64,000 nucleotides of DNA from DASRAJ01 sp035638255 (GTDB taxonomy: Bacteria > Bacteroidota > Bacteroidia > Chitinophagales > UBA10324), in assembly GCA_035638255.1 (NCBI GenBank), contig DASRAJ010000082.1:1-64000 (forward strand). Reading direction: 5' to 3'. Position numbers and translations under genes: made by a program. How positions within the stretch are numbered: the first letter of the stretch is position 1; every line of letters starts with the position of its first letter. This document shows positions 8,260 to 16,596 of the stretch, piece after piece. Below the pieces are notes generated by a model, which did no database searches, was not told where the DNA came from, and saw nothing but the letters and a program-made list of their open reading frames with translations.

Positions 8260-9774
8260 ATGTTAGCCCCCGTCGTCCATTGGTTTCTTCGTCAGCGTGC
8301 TGCCAACATGCAATTATGGATTGAGAATCCCCTTGACGAGCAGGAAAAAGTTTTTCATCAGCTCATTCAATCAGCAAGAGATACAGAGTGGGGAAAGAAG
8401 TTTGAATTTTCTTCCATTAAATCCCAGGCTGAATTCAGCAGACGAATTCCATTGCAGGATTATGAATCTCTGAAGCCATTCTTTCAACGCATCATGCATG
8501 GCGAGCAAAACATACTATGGAATACGACTGTGAAATGGTTTGCAAAATCAGCAGGTACCACCAGTGATAAAAGCAAGTACATTCCGCTCACGAGAGAAGC
8601 TATTGAAGATTGCCACTTCAAGGGAGGCATCGACCTGGTAGCTGCCTACTGCGCATGCAATCCTGAGACAAAATTGCTCAGCGGTAAAGGCGTGATTGTA
8701 GGAGGAAGTCATCAACCCAATCCTGACAACAACAGCATTTCCTCCGGCGATCTTTCTGCCGTACTCCTGCAAAACATGTCATGGTTCGGGCAGCTATTTC
8801 GCACGCCTGATTTGTCGGTAGCCCTGATGAATGACTGGGAAAAGAAGCTCGATGCGCTCGCTCACTCAACGATGAATGAAGATATCACCAACATTTCCGG
8901 TGTGCCTACCTGGACGATGCTTCTGATAAAGCGGGTGATGGAGCTGAAGGGAAAAGAAAATCTTTCCGATGTGTGGTCGAACATCGAGCTCTACATGCAT
9001 GGGGGTGTAAGCTTCAACCCGTATCATCAGGAATTCGAATCGCTGATCCGAAAACATAAAATGCATTACTATCAAACCTACAATGCCTCGGAAGGATTTT
9101 TCGCTTTTCAATATGGACTGAAGGATGATGACATGCTGCTGCATGTTGGCAATGGAATTTTCTTCGAGTTCATTCCTTCAGATGAGATAGGAAAGGAAAA
9201 TCCCAAAACAGTTTTTCTTCATGAAGTAACGGCGAATGAAAATTATGGTCTGGTGATTTCAACCAATGGAGGATTGTGGCGCTACATTGTTGGCGATACG
9301 ATTCGCTTCACTTCTCTTCGTCCTTTTAAAATCCAGGTGACCGGAAGACTGAAACACTTCATCAATGCCTTCGGCGAAGAAGTGATCGTTGACAATGCGG
9401 ACCGCGCCCTCGAAGAAGCGTGCCGGCAAACAGACGCCGTTGTGAATGATTACACGGTGGCTCCTATTTTTCTCACTACAAAAACCCGGGGTGGTCATGA
9501 GTGGCTCATAGAATTTTCAAAGCCACCAGGTGATCTCTATTCCTTCACAAAAATTCTTGACGATACTCTTCGCAACGTCAATTCTGATTACGATGCCAAG
9601 CGCCAGCATGATCTTGCATTAGCACTGCCGGTGATTCACTCTTTACCGCGAAATACTTTTTATCAATGGCTGAAATCAAAAAACAAACTTGGCGGACAAA
9701 ACAAAGTTCCGCGCTTGAGTAATGACAGGAAGTTTGTCGAAGAGATTCTTGGGATGATGGCGGTGCAACGGTGA
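8260..9774 (+). CDS. GH3 (auxin-responsive promoter) family protein
   Basis: A 504-residue adenylate-forming protein of the GH3 fold, named after plant acyl-acid amido synthetases. The phosphate-binding motif is KSAGTTSDKSKY (~98-109), the acyl-site motif is YNASEG (~272-277), and the third motif is WRYIVGDTIRF (~340-350) followed by VTGRLKHFINAFGEE. Bacterial GH3 proteins are common in Bacteroidota and their substrates are mostly unknown; an acid-amide ligase activity is inferred from the family. The length is normal for the family. The last 18 codons have a diverged copy at 15871-15924, the relic of a second GH3 gene end. Confidence 0.88.
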   Translation: MLAPVVHWFLRQRAANMQLWIENPLDEQEKVFHQLIQSARDTEWGKKFEFSSIKSQAEFSRRIPLQDYESLKPFFQRIMHGEQNILWNTTVKWFAKSAGTTSDKSKYIPLTREAIEDCHFKGGIDLVAAYCACNPETKLLSGKGVIVGGSHQPNPDNNSISSGDLSAVLLQNMSWFGQLFRTPDLSVALMNDWEKKLDALAHSTMNEDITNISGVPTWTMLLIKRVMELKGKENLSDVWSNIELYMHGGVSFNPYHQEFESLIRKHKMHYYQTYNASEGFFAFQYGLKDDDMLLHVGNGIFFEFIPSDEIGKENPKTVFLHEVTANENYGLVISTNGGLWRYIVGDTIRFTSLRPFKIQVTGRLKHFINAFGEEVIVDNADRALEEACRQTDAVVNDYTVAPIFLTTKTRGGHEWLIEFSKPPGDLYSFTKILDDTLRNVNSDYDAKRQHDLALALPVIHSLPRNTFYQWLKSKNKLGGQNKVPRLSNDRKFVEEILGMMAVQR

Positions 9775-9840
9775 ATCTAACTGTCTCTTAGTTAAAACCC
9801 CTTCAGCGGTTGCAAGCCCTGACGGTGGTTTTACGAGCGC

Positions 9841-9871
9841 TTGTTCGAATGAGAGCATTCATGTAAATTTG
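9841..9871 (+). promoter_or_regulatory. Candidate promoter of hicBA (TTG-N20-TAAATTTG)
   Basis: TTG at 9841-9843 and TAAATTTG at 9864-9871 are separated by 20 bp, close to the Bacteroidota -33/-7 arrangement. The downstream ATG is at 9881. Toxin-antitoxin promoters are often autoregulated, but I see no clear operator palindrome here. Confidence 0.45.
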
Positions 9872-9880
9872 TGAGTAATC

Positions 9881-10225
9881 ATGGAGAAGAAAAATTTTTT
9901 AAAGATTCAGGGAAACATGATTTCTGCTGGCCTCGATGTCATCTTCTCTCAGGACGGAGAATATACGGTTTGTTATTGCCCGGCGCTTGACTTTTCTTCT
10001 TACGGGAAAAACCATGAAGATGCGCATGCTGCATTTGAAGAAGCCCTCAACATTTTTTTTGAAGACACTTTGCAGAAGGGCACGCTTGAAAAAGTGCTGC
10101 TCGATTTGGGTTGGCTGCTCTCAAAGCAAGAATACTTTCCGCCGCAATTGCCTCTCAACTTTTTTAAGGACAGAATATCGGGAACAGTTGAACTTGCCTC
10201 CTTCAAAATTCCTATTGCCTCATAA
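9881..10225 (+). CDS. hicB: HicB-like antitoxin
   Basis: A 114-residue HicB-type antitoxin. The N-terminal part has the partial RNase-H-like HicB fold: DGEYTVCYCPALDFSSYGKNHEDAHAAF is a diverged form of the family's strand-strand-helix pattern, followed by an amphipathic helix (EEALNIFFEDT). The C-terminal third is not an obvious helix-turn-helix, so DNA-binding autoregulation is uncertain. It precedes hicA with a one-base overlap (TAATG), the antitoxin-first order. It should bind HicA and block its RNase activity. Confidence 0.75.
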   Translation: MEKKNFLKIQGNMISAGLDVIFSQDGEYTVCYCPALDFSSYGKNHEDAHAAFEEALNIFFEDTLQKGTLEKVLLDLGWLLSKQEYFPPQLPLNFFKDRISGTVELASFKIPIAS

Positions 10226-10464
10226 TGTCTCAGATTAAAACGGATGACTTCATTCGATTTCTAAGATCGAAAGGGCTTGTGTACAAGCGAACAAAAGGGA
10301 GTCATGATATTTATGATTTCCCCGAAGGACAGAAACAATTACTACGCCCTGTTGTTATCAGAAGTATCTACAGTGAAATTCCCGATGATCATGTAACCAC
10401 GAATCTGAACACACTTGGCTTGTCAAAAAAAGAACTGAAGAAATTTTTAGAAGAGAAACACTGA
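10225..10464 (+). CDS. hicA: HicA-like mRNA interferase toxin
   Basis: A 79-residue protein with the double-stranded-RNA-binding-like HicA fold. FIRFLRSKGLVYKRTKGSHDIY carries the catalytic His in the GSH motif, and the C-terminal part is the LGLSKKELKKFLEE helix. Canonical HicA has GSHH; here the second His is Asp. The loop after it (DFPEGQKQL) is longer than in the shortest members. HicA toxins cleave mRNA in a translation-independent way. Its start overlaps the hicB stop by one base, implying translational coupling. Confidence 0.8.
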   Translation: MSQIKTDDFIRFLRSKGLVYKRTKGSHDIYDFPEGQKQLLRPVVIRSIYSEIPDDHVTTNLNTLGLSKKELKKFLEEKH

Positions 10465-10490
10465 GAAAATCAAATTGAATTTTGTGCCCT

Positions 10491-10577
10491 CGCCGTGTCT
10501 CGCATTTCGCGGACACGGCGAAGAGATTCTACATAATAAATCATCCGTGTCCAACCTTCGGAAGGGAGACACGGATG
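10491..10577. repeat. Twin hairpins with shared CCGTGTC arms after hicBA
   Basis: The first stem is CGCCGTGTC at 10491-10499 paired with 10512-10520. The second is CATCCGTGTC at 10542-10551 paired with 10568-10577, with a nested CCTTC/GAAGG stem at 10555-10565 in its loop. Neither is followed by a long T run. They may form a transcript end or be remnants of a small palindromic element. Confidence 0.6.
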
Positions 10578-10650
10578 TGGTACAATATTTCCCCCCAACA
10601 GTTGCACAAGTAAGAACTCTTATTAGGTTTACAGTTGCATTCTTGATAAG

Positions 10651-10935
10651 ATGACCAGCACCACACCACCACTCGCTTCACTTTTCATTTCTTCAGCACC
10701 TGCTTTTCATCCTGATTTCATTTCACAAGAAAAATATTTTTTGTCCGAAGGGCTCCTTATGGAAGGGCAGGAAGAAAATTATTCCGCCACCGGAAAAGAA
10801 ATCTCTGCCGGAGGGGAAAACAGTTCCGCCACCGGAAACAATTTTTCCGTCACCGAAGAAAGAAATTCCGCCACTGTAAAAAACATTTCCGGCACCGGGG
10901 AAGAAATTTTTCACCTTAAACCAAAACCAAAATGA
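10651..10935 (+). CDS. Small ORF with six tandem heptapeptide repeats
   Basis: A 94-codon ORF of unknown function and uncertain reality. The middle (about residues 44-86) has six 7-residue repeats around the core SATG: YSATGKE, ISAGGEN, SSATGNN, FSVTEER, NSATVKN, ISGTGEE. They are encoded by a 21-bp tandem repeat. The N-terminus is weakly hydrophobic but not a convincing signal peptide. The stop codon overlaps the start of the next gene (ATGA at 10932-10935), suggesting translational coupling. The repeat is also open on the opposite strand, so coding is not proven. Confidence 0.4.
   Translation: MTSTTPPLASLFISSAPAFHPDFISQEKYFLSEGLLMEGQEENYSATGKEISAGGENSSATGNNFSVTEERNSATVKNISGTGEEIFHLKPKPK
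10782..10907. repeat. 21-bp tandem repeat, six units
   Basis: Units begin at 10782, 10803, 10824, 10845, 10866 and 10887, an exact 21-bp period with no indels. The core is TTCCGCCACCGG with substitutions in each unit; the second unit is the most diverged. Confidence 0.85.
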
Positions 10936-12326
10936 AAAAGCTGACTATACTTCTGTTTGTTTTCATTATCTCACAGGAAGTTTTGGCCGGAGATAGGTCT
11001 GCTCCCATGCCCTGCGACCCGACGTTTACAGGATTGAGTTCTTCTTATTGCCTGGATGCCGGGTCGGTAATGCTAATTCCGGTTACTGCTGGCGGCGTCT
11101 TCTCAGGAGCGGGAGTGACACTCTTCGGATATAACTATTTTTTTGATCCCGCGTCTGCAGGCCCCGGCACATTCACTATCACTTATGATTTAGGTGGCGG
11201 TTGCTCATCGTCACAGACAACTACAGTGTATTCCTTACCGGCGGTAACCTTGGGAGGATTTCCAACTGTATGCACATGTTCTCCTCCGTTCATTCTCACG
11301 GGTGGACTGCCGGCCGGAGGAACTTATGCCGATCAGAATGGCTACGTAACAGGTGGCAACACTTTCGACCCGGGATTGTCAGGCGCAGGAAATTTCGATA
11401 TCTATTATTTCTATACAGATGCCAATGGTTGTACTGGTGTTGCTCAATCGGTATTGATCATCGAATCATGCAGCATTACTACCGGCACTATAGCCGGCTC
11501 GCCCTTTTGCCCGGAAGCCGCGGTGAGTGTTCCTTTCACTTCCACCGGAACATATGATCCCGGTAATGTTTATACGGCACAACTATCAAACAAAAAGGGA
11601 TCGTTTACATCACCAACTTCCATCGGCACTCTCACGAGCACTGCGAATGCCGGCACCATCAATGCAACAATTCCTTCTCATGTAACAGCGGGAACAAAGT
11701 ATCGCATTCGGGTAACAAGCAGCAGTCCTTCATGCATTGGATCCGATAATGCAGTGAACTTCACTTTAGTTGCCTGTGACAAGGTTATCGGACTGAATGC
11801 TTCATCTATCACTTCTAACTCAGCTACCCTAAGCTGGACGAGCGTGCCATGTGCCGTCAAGTTCAAAATTCAATATCGCATAGCGAGTACCATGAAATGG
11901 ACTACTCGGTACTCAACAACAAATTCATGTGGTCTTACCGGCTTATTGACAAATACCGATTATGAATATCATGTTGAAACCTATTGTTCTTTGAGCGGGT
12001 TGGCTCATTCTCTATACACTCCAGTTCAGACGCTGCACACGCTTCGACTGGGTACAACCATTGCCTCCACGGAAAAATTGTTTGATATTTTTCCGAATCC
12101 GGCTGAGTTGAATACATCTATTCATCTTGAGTTAACTCAAGCATCGTATGTATATATAGCTGTGTGCGACATAACGGGAAAGGAGATAACCAAAATCATG
12201 AATCAGGACCTTGAGCAAGGGGCTTATTCAGTGGCCATAAACATAAGCCACTATTCGAAAGGAATTTACATCGTAAAGATGATTTCGGATTCTAAGATTG
12301 AAAGTCAAAAGTTAGTGGTGCAGTGA
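10932..12326 (+). CDS. T9SS type A protein with fibronectin type III domain
   Basis: A 464-residue secreted protein. The signal peptide is residues 1-19 (ending EVLAG). Residues ~25-180 hold Cys-containing, Gly-rich stretches of the kind seen in adhesin-like modules (DLGGGCSSSQTTTVYS, DANGCTGVAQS). Residues ~285-372 form a fibronectin type III domain (LNASSITSNSATLSW ... TNTDYEYHVETYC). The type A sorting domain starts near residue 383 with LFDIFPNPAELNTS and ends SQKLVVQ. It is likely a surface adhesin or matrix protein. Its start codon overlaps the stop of the heptapeptide-repeat ORF. Confidence 0.88.
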   Translation: MKKLTILLFVFIISQEVLAGDRSAPMPCDPTFTGLSSSYCLDAGSVMLIPVTAGGVFSGAGVTLFGYNYFFDPASAGPGTFTITYDLGGGCSSSQTTTVYSLPAVTLGGFPTVCTCSPPFILTGGLPAGGTYADQNGYVTGGNTFDPGLSGAGNFDIYYFYTDANGCTGVAQSVLIIESCSITTGTIAGSPFCPEAAVSVPFTSTGTYDPGNVYTAQLSNKKGSFTSPTSIGTLTSTANAGTINATIPSHVTAGTKYRIRVTSSSPSCIGSDNAVNFTLVACDKVIGLNASSITSNSATLSWTSVPCAVKFKIQYRIASTMKWTTRYSTTNSCGLTGLLTNTDYEYHVETYCSLSGLAHSLYTPVQTLHTLRLGTTIASTEKLFDIFPNPAELNTSIHLELTQASYVYIAVCDITGKEITKIMNQDLEQGAYSVAINISHYSKGIYIVKMISDSKIESQKLVVQ

Positions 12327-12393
12327 TGTTTCGCAAGTTGAATCTTGACCGAGGATTTCTGCTGGCGCGAGTTTCGTGCCTGCCTGAGTTGTA

Positions 12394-12438
12394 AAACCTT
12401 TTCAAAGCTCGAAACATTTTTGAACTTTGGAAAAGGTT
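12394..12438. repeat. AACCTTTTC...GAAAAGGTT palindrome
   Basis: AACCTTTTCAAAG at 12394-12406 pairs with CTTTGGAAAAGGTT at 12425-12438, with one bulged base. A TATCTTTG at 12454-12461 is a possible -7 element. The rest of 12327-12682 (356 bp) contains no convincing gene. Confidence 0.55.
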
Positions 12439-12682
12439 GGTATCTCGGATTTTTATCTTTGTAGGCAAAAACGTGTACTACAGCTGCTGTTACGAAAGCA
12501 CCCGCAGCGAGCGTAGTGTGTGGAGTGCGGCGGTGAGTGGGGTGATTGGGTAGGAAGAAAAATAATTTTTTTTTAATCGATGGATGAAGAACGAATAATT
12601 AGATTTTCCTTGCCCGGGATTTTTTTTGCTGCATCACTTTTTGCTTTTGACTGGATTGTGGGAGGAAAAAAAAATTTAAAGA

Positions 12683-13588
12683 ATGAAGAAAGGTACGATC
12701 ATCCTTTTTTTCTATTTGATTCATTTAAATGCTGTGGCGCAAATAGGTTTTGCTGGGCATAATGATATATTAAAATTCAAAGATCAAACATTATATGTAG
12801 TCCTTGATGGTGATTCTGCTTATACAAAGCTAATGGAAGATTGTTTAAGACGATATTGGAAATTTAATAAGTATCAATTCATCTCTCAAAGTGAGATTGT
12901 AAACATTGAAAAGTATAAGCAAAAATGGTATCTAATGAACTGGTTGGAACTCAGCGAAACCAGCAGTATAGGAGATGATTTGGATCATTATTTTATAGGA
13001 ATTGTTCGCCCAGGCAGTTCTTGGAATTTAGAAAAGGGAACAATGGTGAATTCTTATAAAGCAGTATATTTCCCTTTCAATTTTGCCACAGATTGGACAT
13101 ATCTCTTACCTAATATTATTCAGGTGTTTCAGAATTACTTAGATTTTGCATCTGAGAACTCTCATCTTTCAAGATTTTCTCTCGAAACTCTAAGTTCAGG
13201 AGGATTTTTGAAATCTACTTCAGATAATTATAGAAAAGGTGTTAAAGATTTAAAATCAAGGGAGCTTTGGATACAATTTAGAGACTTCCCGGGCCATTAT
13301 AAAAACATGTTCTACAAGAAACTTGATTTTAGCTTTGATGATTTTAAGAAGGCCTATGGAGATTCTGTGAAGTTGGTATCGGCAGATGATATTAAAGCTG
13401 CAATCCTAAGGCAAGATGACAATGTTGTTTATGCATATCGTACAAGTGCTACTTTTATGCTAATTGAAGCAAAAGGTGGAAGAGTCATTTATCTAACTCA
13501 TAGCGGAAGGAGCAGAACCGAATTAGCTTTTCGAGATGAAGGATTCAATAAACATCACTTAGACCTGTTGATGCAGGAGTTGAAATGA
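12683..13588 (+). CDS. Secreted hypothetical protein, no sorting domain
   Basis: A 301-residue protein with a signal peptide (MKKGTIILFFYLIHLNAVAQ). The mature part is soluble and alpha/beta, and Asp-, Lys- and aromatic-rich. It has no T9SS CTD and no lipobox, so it is probably periplasmic. Repeated phrases such as DGDSAYTKLMEDCLRRYWKF and TSATFMLIEAKGGRVIYLTHSG do not match a family I can name. It has lower GC than its neighbours, which fits the accessory character of 9.9-16.5 kb. Confidence 0.75.
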   Translation: MKKGTIILFFYLIHLNAVAQIGFAGHNDILKFKDQTLYVVLDGDSAYTKLMEDCLRRYWKFNKYQFISQSEIVNIEKYKQKWYLMNWLELSETSSIGDDLDHYFIGIVRPGSSWNLEKGTMVNSYKAVYFPFNFATDWTYLLPNIIQVFQNYLDFASENSHLSRFSLETLSSGGFLKSTSDNYRKGVKDLKSRELWIQFRDFPGHYKNMFYKKLDFSFDDFKKAYGDSVKLVSADDIKAAILRQDDNVVYAYRTSATFMLIEAKGGRVIYLTHSGRSRTELAFRDEGFNKHHLDLLMQELK

Positions 13589-13689
13589 CAAGTCCCTTGA
13601 ATGGCTCAAGTCTGAAGTAGAGCAATGAGCGCAGTTGAATTGTGCCTCTCCCAACCTAAGAACAAATACCTAAAACCAACATCTTAACT

Positions 13690-15792
13690 GTGAAAAAACT
13701 CCATCTCATCCCTCTTCGCTTCATTCTTCCAATTATGCTTTGCACCATGACGTTATCTTCCGAAGCGCAATTCACATACATCTCACCGGTGCCCGGAAGC
13801 AAACTGCACAACAAAGAAACCAACATCATTTTACGAACAGGAAAAATAATCGACGCCGCGTCACTTAAAACGAATCTTGTTTCCATCAGCGGGACTCTGA
13901 GCGGCCTGCACGAATGCAGGATCAAATTGGCGGATGACAAGAAAAGCATTCTTGTTTATCCTGTGCCGATGTTATCAGGCGGTGAAACGGTAACGGTAAC
14001 AGTAAATGATGGCATCAGGAATGAAAATGGAGAAGAGGTTCGCGGCACTACCTTTAAGTTTCAAACGCATCCCGACTACACGCTCGAACAACGCGAAGAA
14101 ATGAATCGGCCTTATCCTGATTCAATGGATGACGAGCAACATAATTCCCCGCGGACACTCAATTGTAATTTTCTTCCGGCTGTCAACATCGTTTCAACAC
14201 CCGGCGCGTACTATGATGAACCCGTGTTTTATCGGAATCAGGCACTGAGTCCCAATGATGATTGCTTCCGGGCAACCATTATTTCCAGCGAAGGCGATTC
14301 CATTTATTCTTTCTACGATAATCAAAAGGGATACGGTTTTGAAATTAACGACAACGGCTACCTGACCTATTACAATATCCCTGACAGTTGTTTTGATATG
14401 ATGGATAGCAGTTACAATGTGGTGAAACAATTTTTCATGGGTAATGGATATAATGCCGACGAACATGAGTTCAAAATTTCTACTGACGGTTATTATTTCC
14501 TGATGTGCGTTGACAAAGAGCTGATGAATTTGACTCAGTATGGCGGAAGTGCTCATGCCGTTGTGTTCGGAACGATACTTCAGGAATTGGACCCCGGCAA
14601 CAATGTGATTTTTGAATGGAGATCGTGGGATCATTTTCAGATCACCGATGCTGATGATTATGTTGATCTCACTTACAACTTTGTAGATTACGTTCACACA
14701 AATTCGATTGATTTGGACGGCGACGGGAACCTCCTCATATCAAACCGAAACTCTGATGAGATCACCAAGATTAATCTTGCTACCGGAGCTATTATGTGGC
14801 GGTTGGGAGGAGAGAATAATCAATTCACATTTATGAATGAGACAAGTACCCCCCAGCCATTTTCTCATCAGCATGACTTCAGGAGATTGGCTAACGGGCA
14901 TTACTCTATGTGTGATAATGGCAATTATCAAATACCGCAAGTTTGTATCGCTAAAGAATATGAAATTGACACGGTGAATATGATCGCCACACTCGTTTGG
15001 AGTTATCAGCATCCGCAGGTAAGCGGTATCTATATACAAAGCGATGCATTTGGGAGCGTGCAATATCTGCCCAATGGAAACCGGCTTATTGACTGGGGCC
15101 GGCGACTATACACCGTGTTAGGCGGTATTCCCAGTTATACCGAGGTGGATTCTCTCGGCAACATCGTTTGGGAATTGTCATACGTTGACAGCTTCTTCGA
15201 CTCCTATCGGGTATTCAAGTTTGCATGGGACCGCTGTCATCTTATATCAGACTTCTCATTAATTGCAGATAACATCACCACCAATTCCTGCCAATTGCAC
15301 TGGAACGATAATGCCAAATTCTCAGGGTTTAATCTTGAATATAAAAAATGCGGTGAGATCAGTTGGAATAGCATTATTCTCGATACCAACTTTTATGAGC
15401 TTGGTGGATTAGAAGTGAATACCTGTTATGACTGGCGCGTACTTTCCATCTGCGCGATATACGATGATTCCTCTTATACATCCACTCATCAATTCACCAC
15501 ACTCAACCTGCAATCGGCTTCTGAGGTCAGCAACACGATTTCTCCTCCCGAATTATTTCCGAACCCGGCATCAGGCAAAACGGAATTGAAATTTTATTGC
15601 GGCAAAAGCGGCGAATTAGAAATAATGATTTACAATCTTCTCGGCCAGCGATTGAGTCATCAAACCATAGCAGTTCATTCAGGCCTTAATAAGTTGACGC
15701 TTGACCTGACATCCCTTGCTGCAGGAATATTCCAGGTGGAAACAAAAATGAATGATGCGAAGTGGTTTAGAAAGTTGGTGGTGTATGATTAG
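13690..15792 (+). CDS. Arylsulfotransferase-like T9SS secreted protein
   Basis: A 700-residue protein starting at a GTG. Order: signal peptide (1-26), an Ig-like N-terminal domain (~28-120), and a beta-propeller resembling the arylsulfotransferase (ASST) family (~150-515). A fibronectin type III domain follows (~520-605), then a type A sorting domain (from ~618, PPELFPNPASGKTELKF). ASST-like features are DLDGDGNLLISNRNSDEITKI, the GAIMWRLGG blade and SHQHDFRRLANGHYSMCDNG, whose His-x-His-Asp lies where the family has its catalytic His region. ASST enzymes move sulfate between aryl donors and acceptors; activity here is inferred only. Many Bacteroidota members are surface proteins. Confidence 0.8.
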   Translation: MKKLHLIPLRFILPIMLCTMTLSSEAQFTYISPVPGSKLHNKETNIILRTGKIIDAASLKTNLVSISGTLSGLHECRIKLADDKKSILVYPVPMLSGGETVTVTVNDGIRNENGEEVRGTTFKFQTHPDYTLEQREEMNRPYPDSMDDEQHNSPRTLNCNFLPAVNIVSTPGAYYDEPVFYRNQALSPNDDCFRATIISSEGDSIYSFYDNQKGYGFEINDNGYLTYYNIPDSCFDMMDSSYNVVKQFFMGNGYNADEHEFKISTDGYYFLMCVDKELMNLTQYGGSAHAVVFGTILQELDPGNNVIFEWRSWDHFQITDADDYVDLTYNFVDYVHTNSIDLDGDGNLLISNRNSDEITKINLATGAIMWRLGGENNQFTFMNETSTPQPFSHQHDFRRLANGHYSMCDNGNYQIPQVCIAKEYEIDTVNMIATLVWSYQHPQVSGIYIQSDAFGSVQYLPNGNRLIDWGRRLYTVLGGIPSYTEVDSLGNIVWELSYVDSFFDSYRVFKFAWDRCHLISDFSLIADNITTNSCQLHWNDNAKFSGFNLEYKKCGEISWNSIILDTNFYELGGLEVNTCYDWRVLSICAIYDDSSYTSTHQFTTLNLQSASEVSNTISPPELFPNPASGKTELKFYCGKSGELEIMIYNLLGQRLSHQTIAVHSGLNKLTLDLTSLAAGIFQVETKMNDAKWFRKLVVYD

Positions 15793-15870
15793 TTGATATC
15801 GCTATCACACGCATCCATCTACCTTCCTTCGCAGGCGCGATAATTCTTGATGATGCCCTTCACTCAGTCA

Positions 15871-15924
15871 AGTAATGACCGGAAGTTTGTGGATGAGATT
15901 TTAGGAATGATGGCAGTGCAGAGA
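15871..15924 (+). pseudogene. Relic of a GH3-family gene 3' end
   Basis: Read in frame, this segment encodes SNDRKFVDEILGMMAVQ, matching the GH3 C-terminus SNDRKFVEEILGMMAVQ encoded at 9718-9768. The DNA differs at about seven of the first 50 positions, and all but one of those changes are synonymous; the exception is Glu to Asp. No upstream GH3 sequence remains. The pattern suggests the fragment came from a once-functional GH3 homologue rather than decay of a direct copy. Confidence 0.8.
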
Positions 15925-15994
15925 TCGCGTGTCATAAATATTTTCCGGACTCCGGGGGCAGGTGCGGCAAATTCATCAAACCATTACAATTGAA

Positions 15995-16465
15995 ATGCTG
16001 ATGGTAAAGGATCTTGAAGATTTTTTGAACAACGACTTTAAAATAATTTCCATCAACTATATAAATTTTGAAATTGCCAACCGGGATTCATTTGAAGATT
16101 TACAAGAAGGCTATAGGTTGAATAGCAAAGAGAAGAAATCATTTATCGGAAATAATTATGGGGATTGGAAAGAGAACTGGTTTGTAATCGGATACCTCGA
16201 AGGTGATCCGGTATTTGCAGATGTTAAAACATTAGTTGTTTACACCGCCATGCATGGCATTGGATCGTGGGAGGAAGAAAAAATTTGCGATTCCTTAAAT
16301 GATTTCAAAACCTTGGTTGAGATGCTGAAGTCATTGTCCATTGGGAGGGAGAATCCGGCGTGGTTTGAGAAGAACCCAATTTCCAAAAAAGAGATAGCAG
16401 CCTATCACCTAAGAATCAGAGACCTGAAGGCAGATGTTGATTTTTGGAACCTGTTAATAGAGTAA
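15995..16465 (+). CDS. SMI1/KNR4 (SUKH)-like protein
   Basis: A protein of ~157 residues resembling the SUKH superfamily (SMI1/KNR4). The guide segment is NYGDWKENWFVIGYLEGDPVFADVK, followed by the VVYTAMHGIGSWEEEKICDSLNDF pattern, which is the strand-loop-strand and final helix of SUKH proteins. SUKH members are often immunity proteins of polymorphic toxins, but many are orphans. No toxin is adjacent here. The ATG at 15995 is chosen over an in-frame GTG at 15962, which would extend into the DNA following the GH3 relic. Confidence 0.6.
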   Translation: MLMVKDLEDFLNNDFKIISINYINFEIANRDSFEDLQEGYRLNSKEKKSFIGNNYGDWKENWFVIGYLEGDPVFADVKTLVVYTAMHGIGSWEEEKICDSLNDFKTLVEMLKSLSIGRENPAWFEKNPISKKEIAAYHLRIRDLKADVDFWNLLIE

Positions 16466-16596
16466 TGGGTTGTCAATTAAGTGAATTCCCAAAAATTTTT
16501 TTAGCCCTCAATCGTCACCAGTATTCTGAACCAATACAATATTGATACGTTGAACTTTCACTAATTTTAAAAATTCATTTCCCTCAATTCAACACC

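Noticed and set aside
10782..10907. CRISPR-like array
   Set aside because: Units are contiguous at 21 bp with no unique spacers and no cas genes; it is a tandem repeat.
10723..10914. An antisense ORF through the 21-bp repeats
   Set aside because: It exists because the repeat is open on both strands. It lacks a downstream partner, whereas the plus frame overlaps a real start codon.
12580..12762. A 60-codon ORF upstream of and overlapping the 12683 gene
   Set aside because: It overlaps the signal peptide of the 12683 gene in another frame and has no recognisable features.
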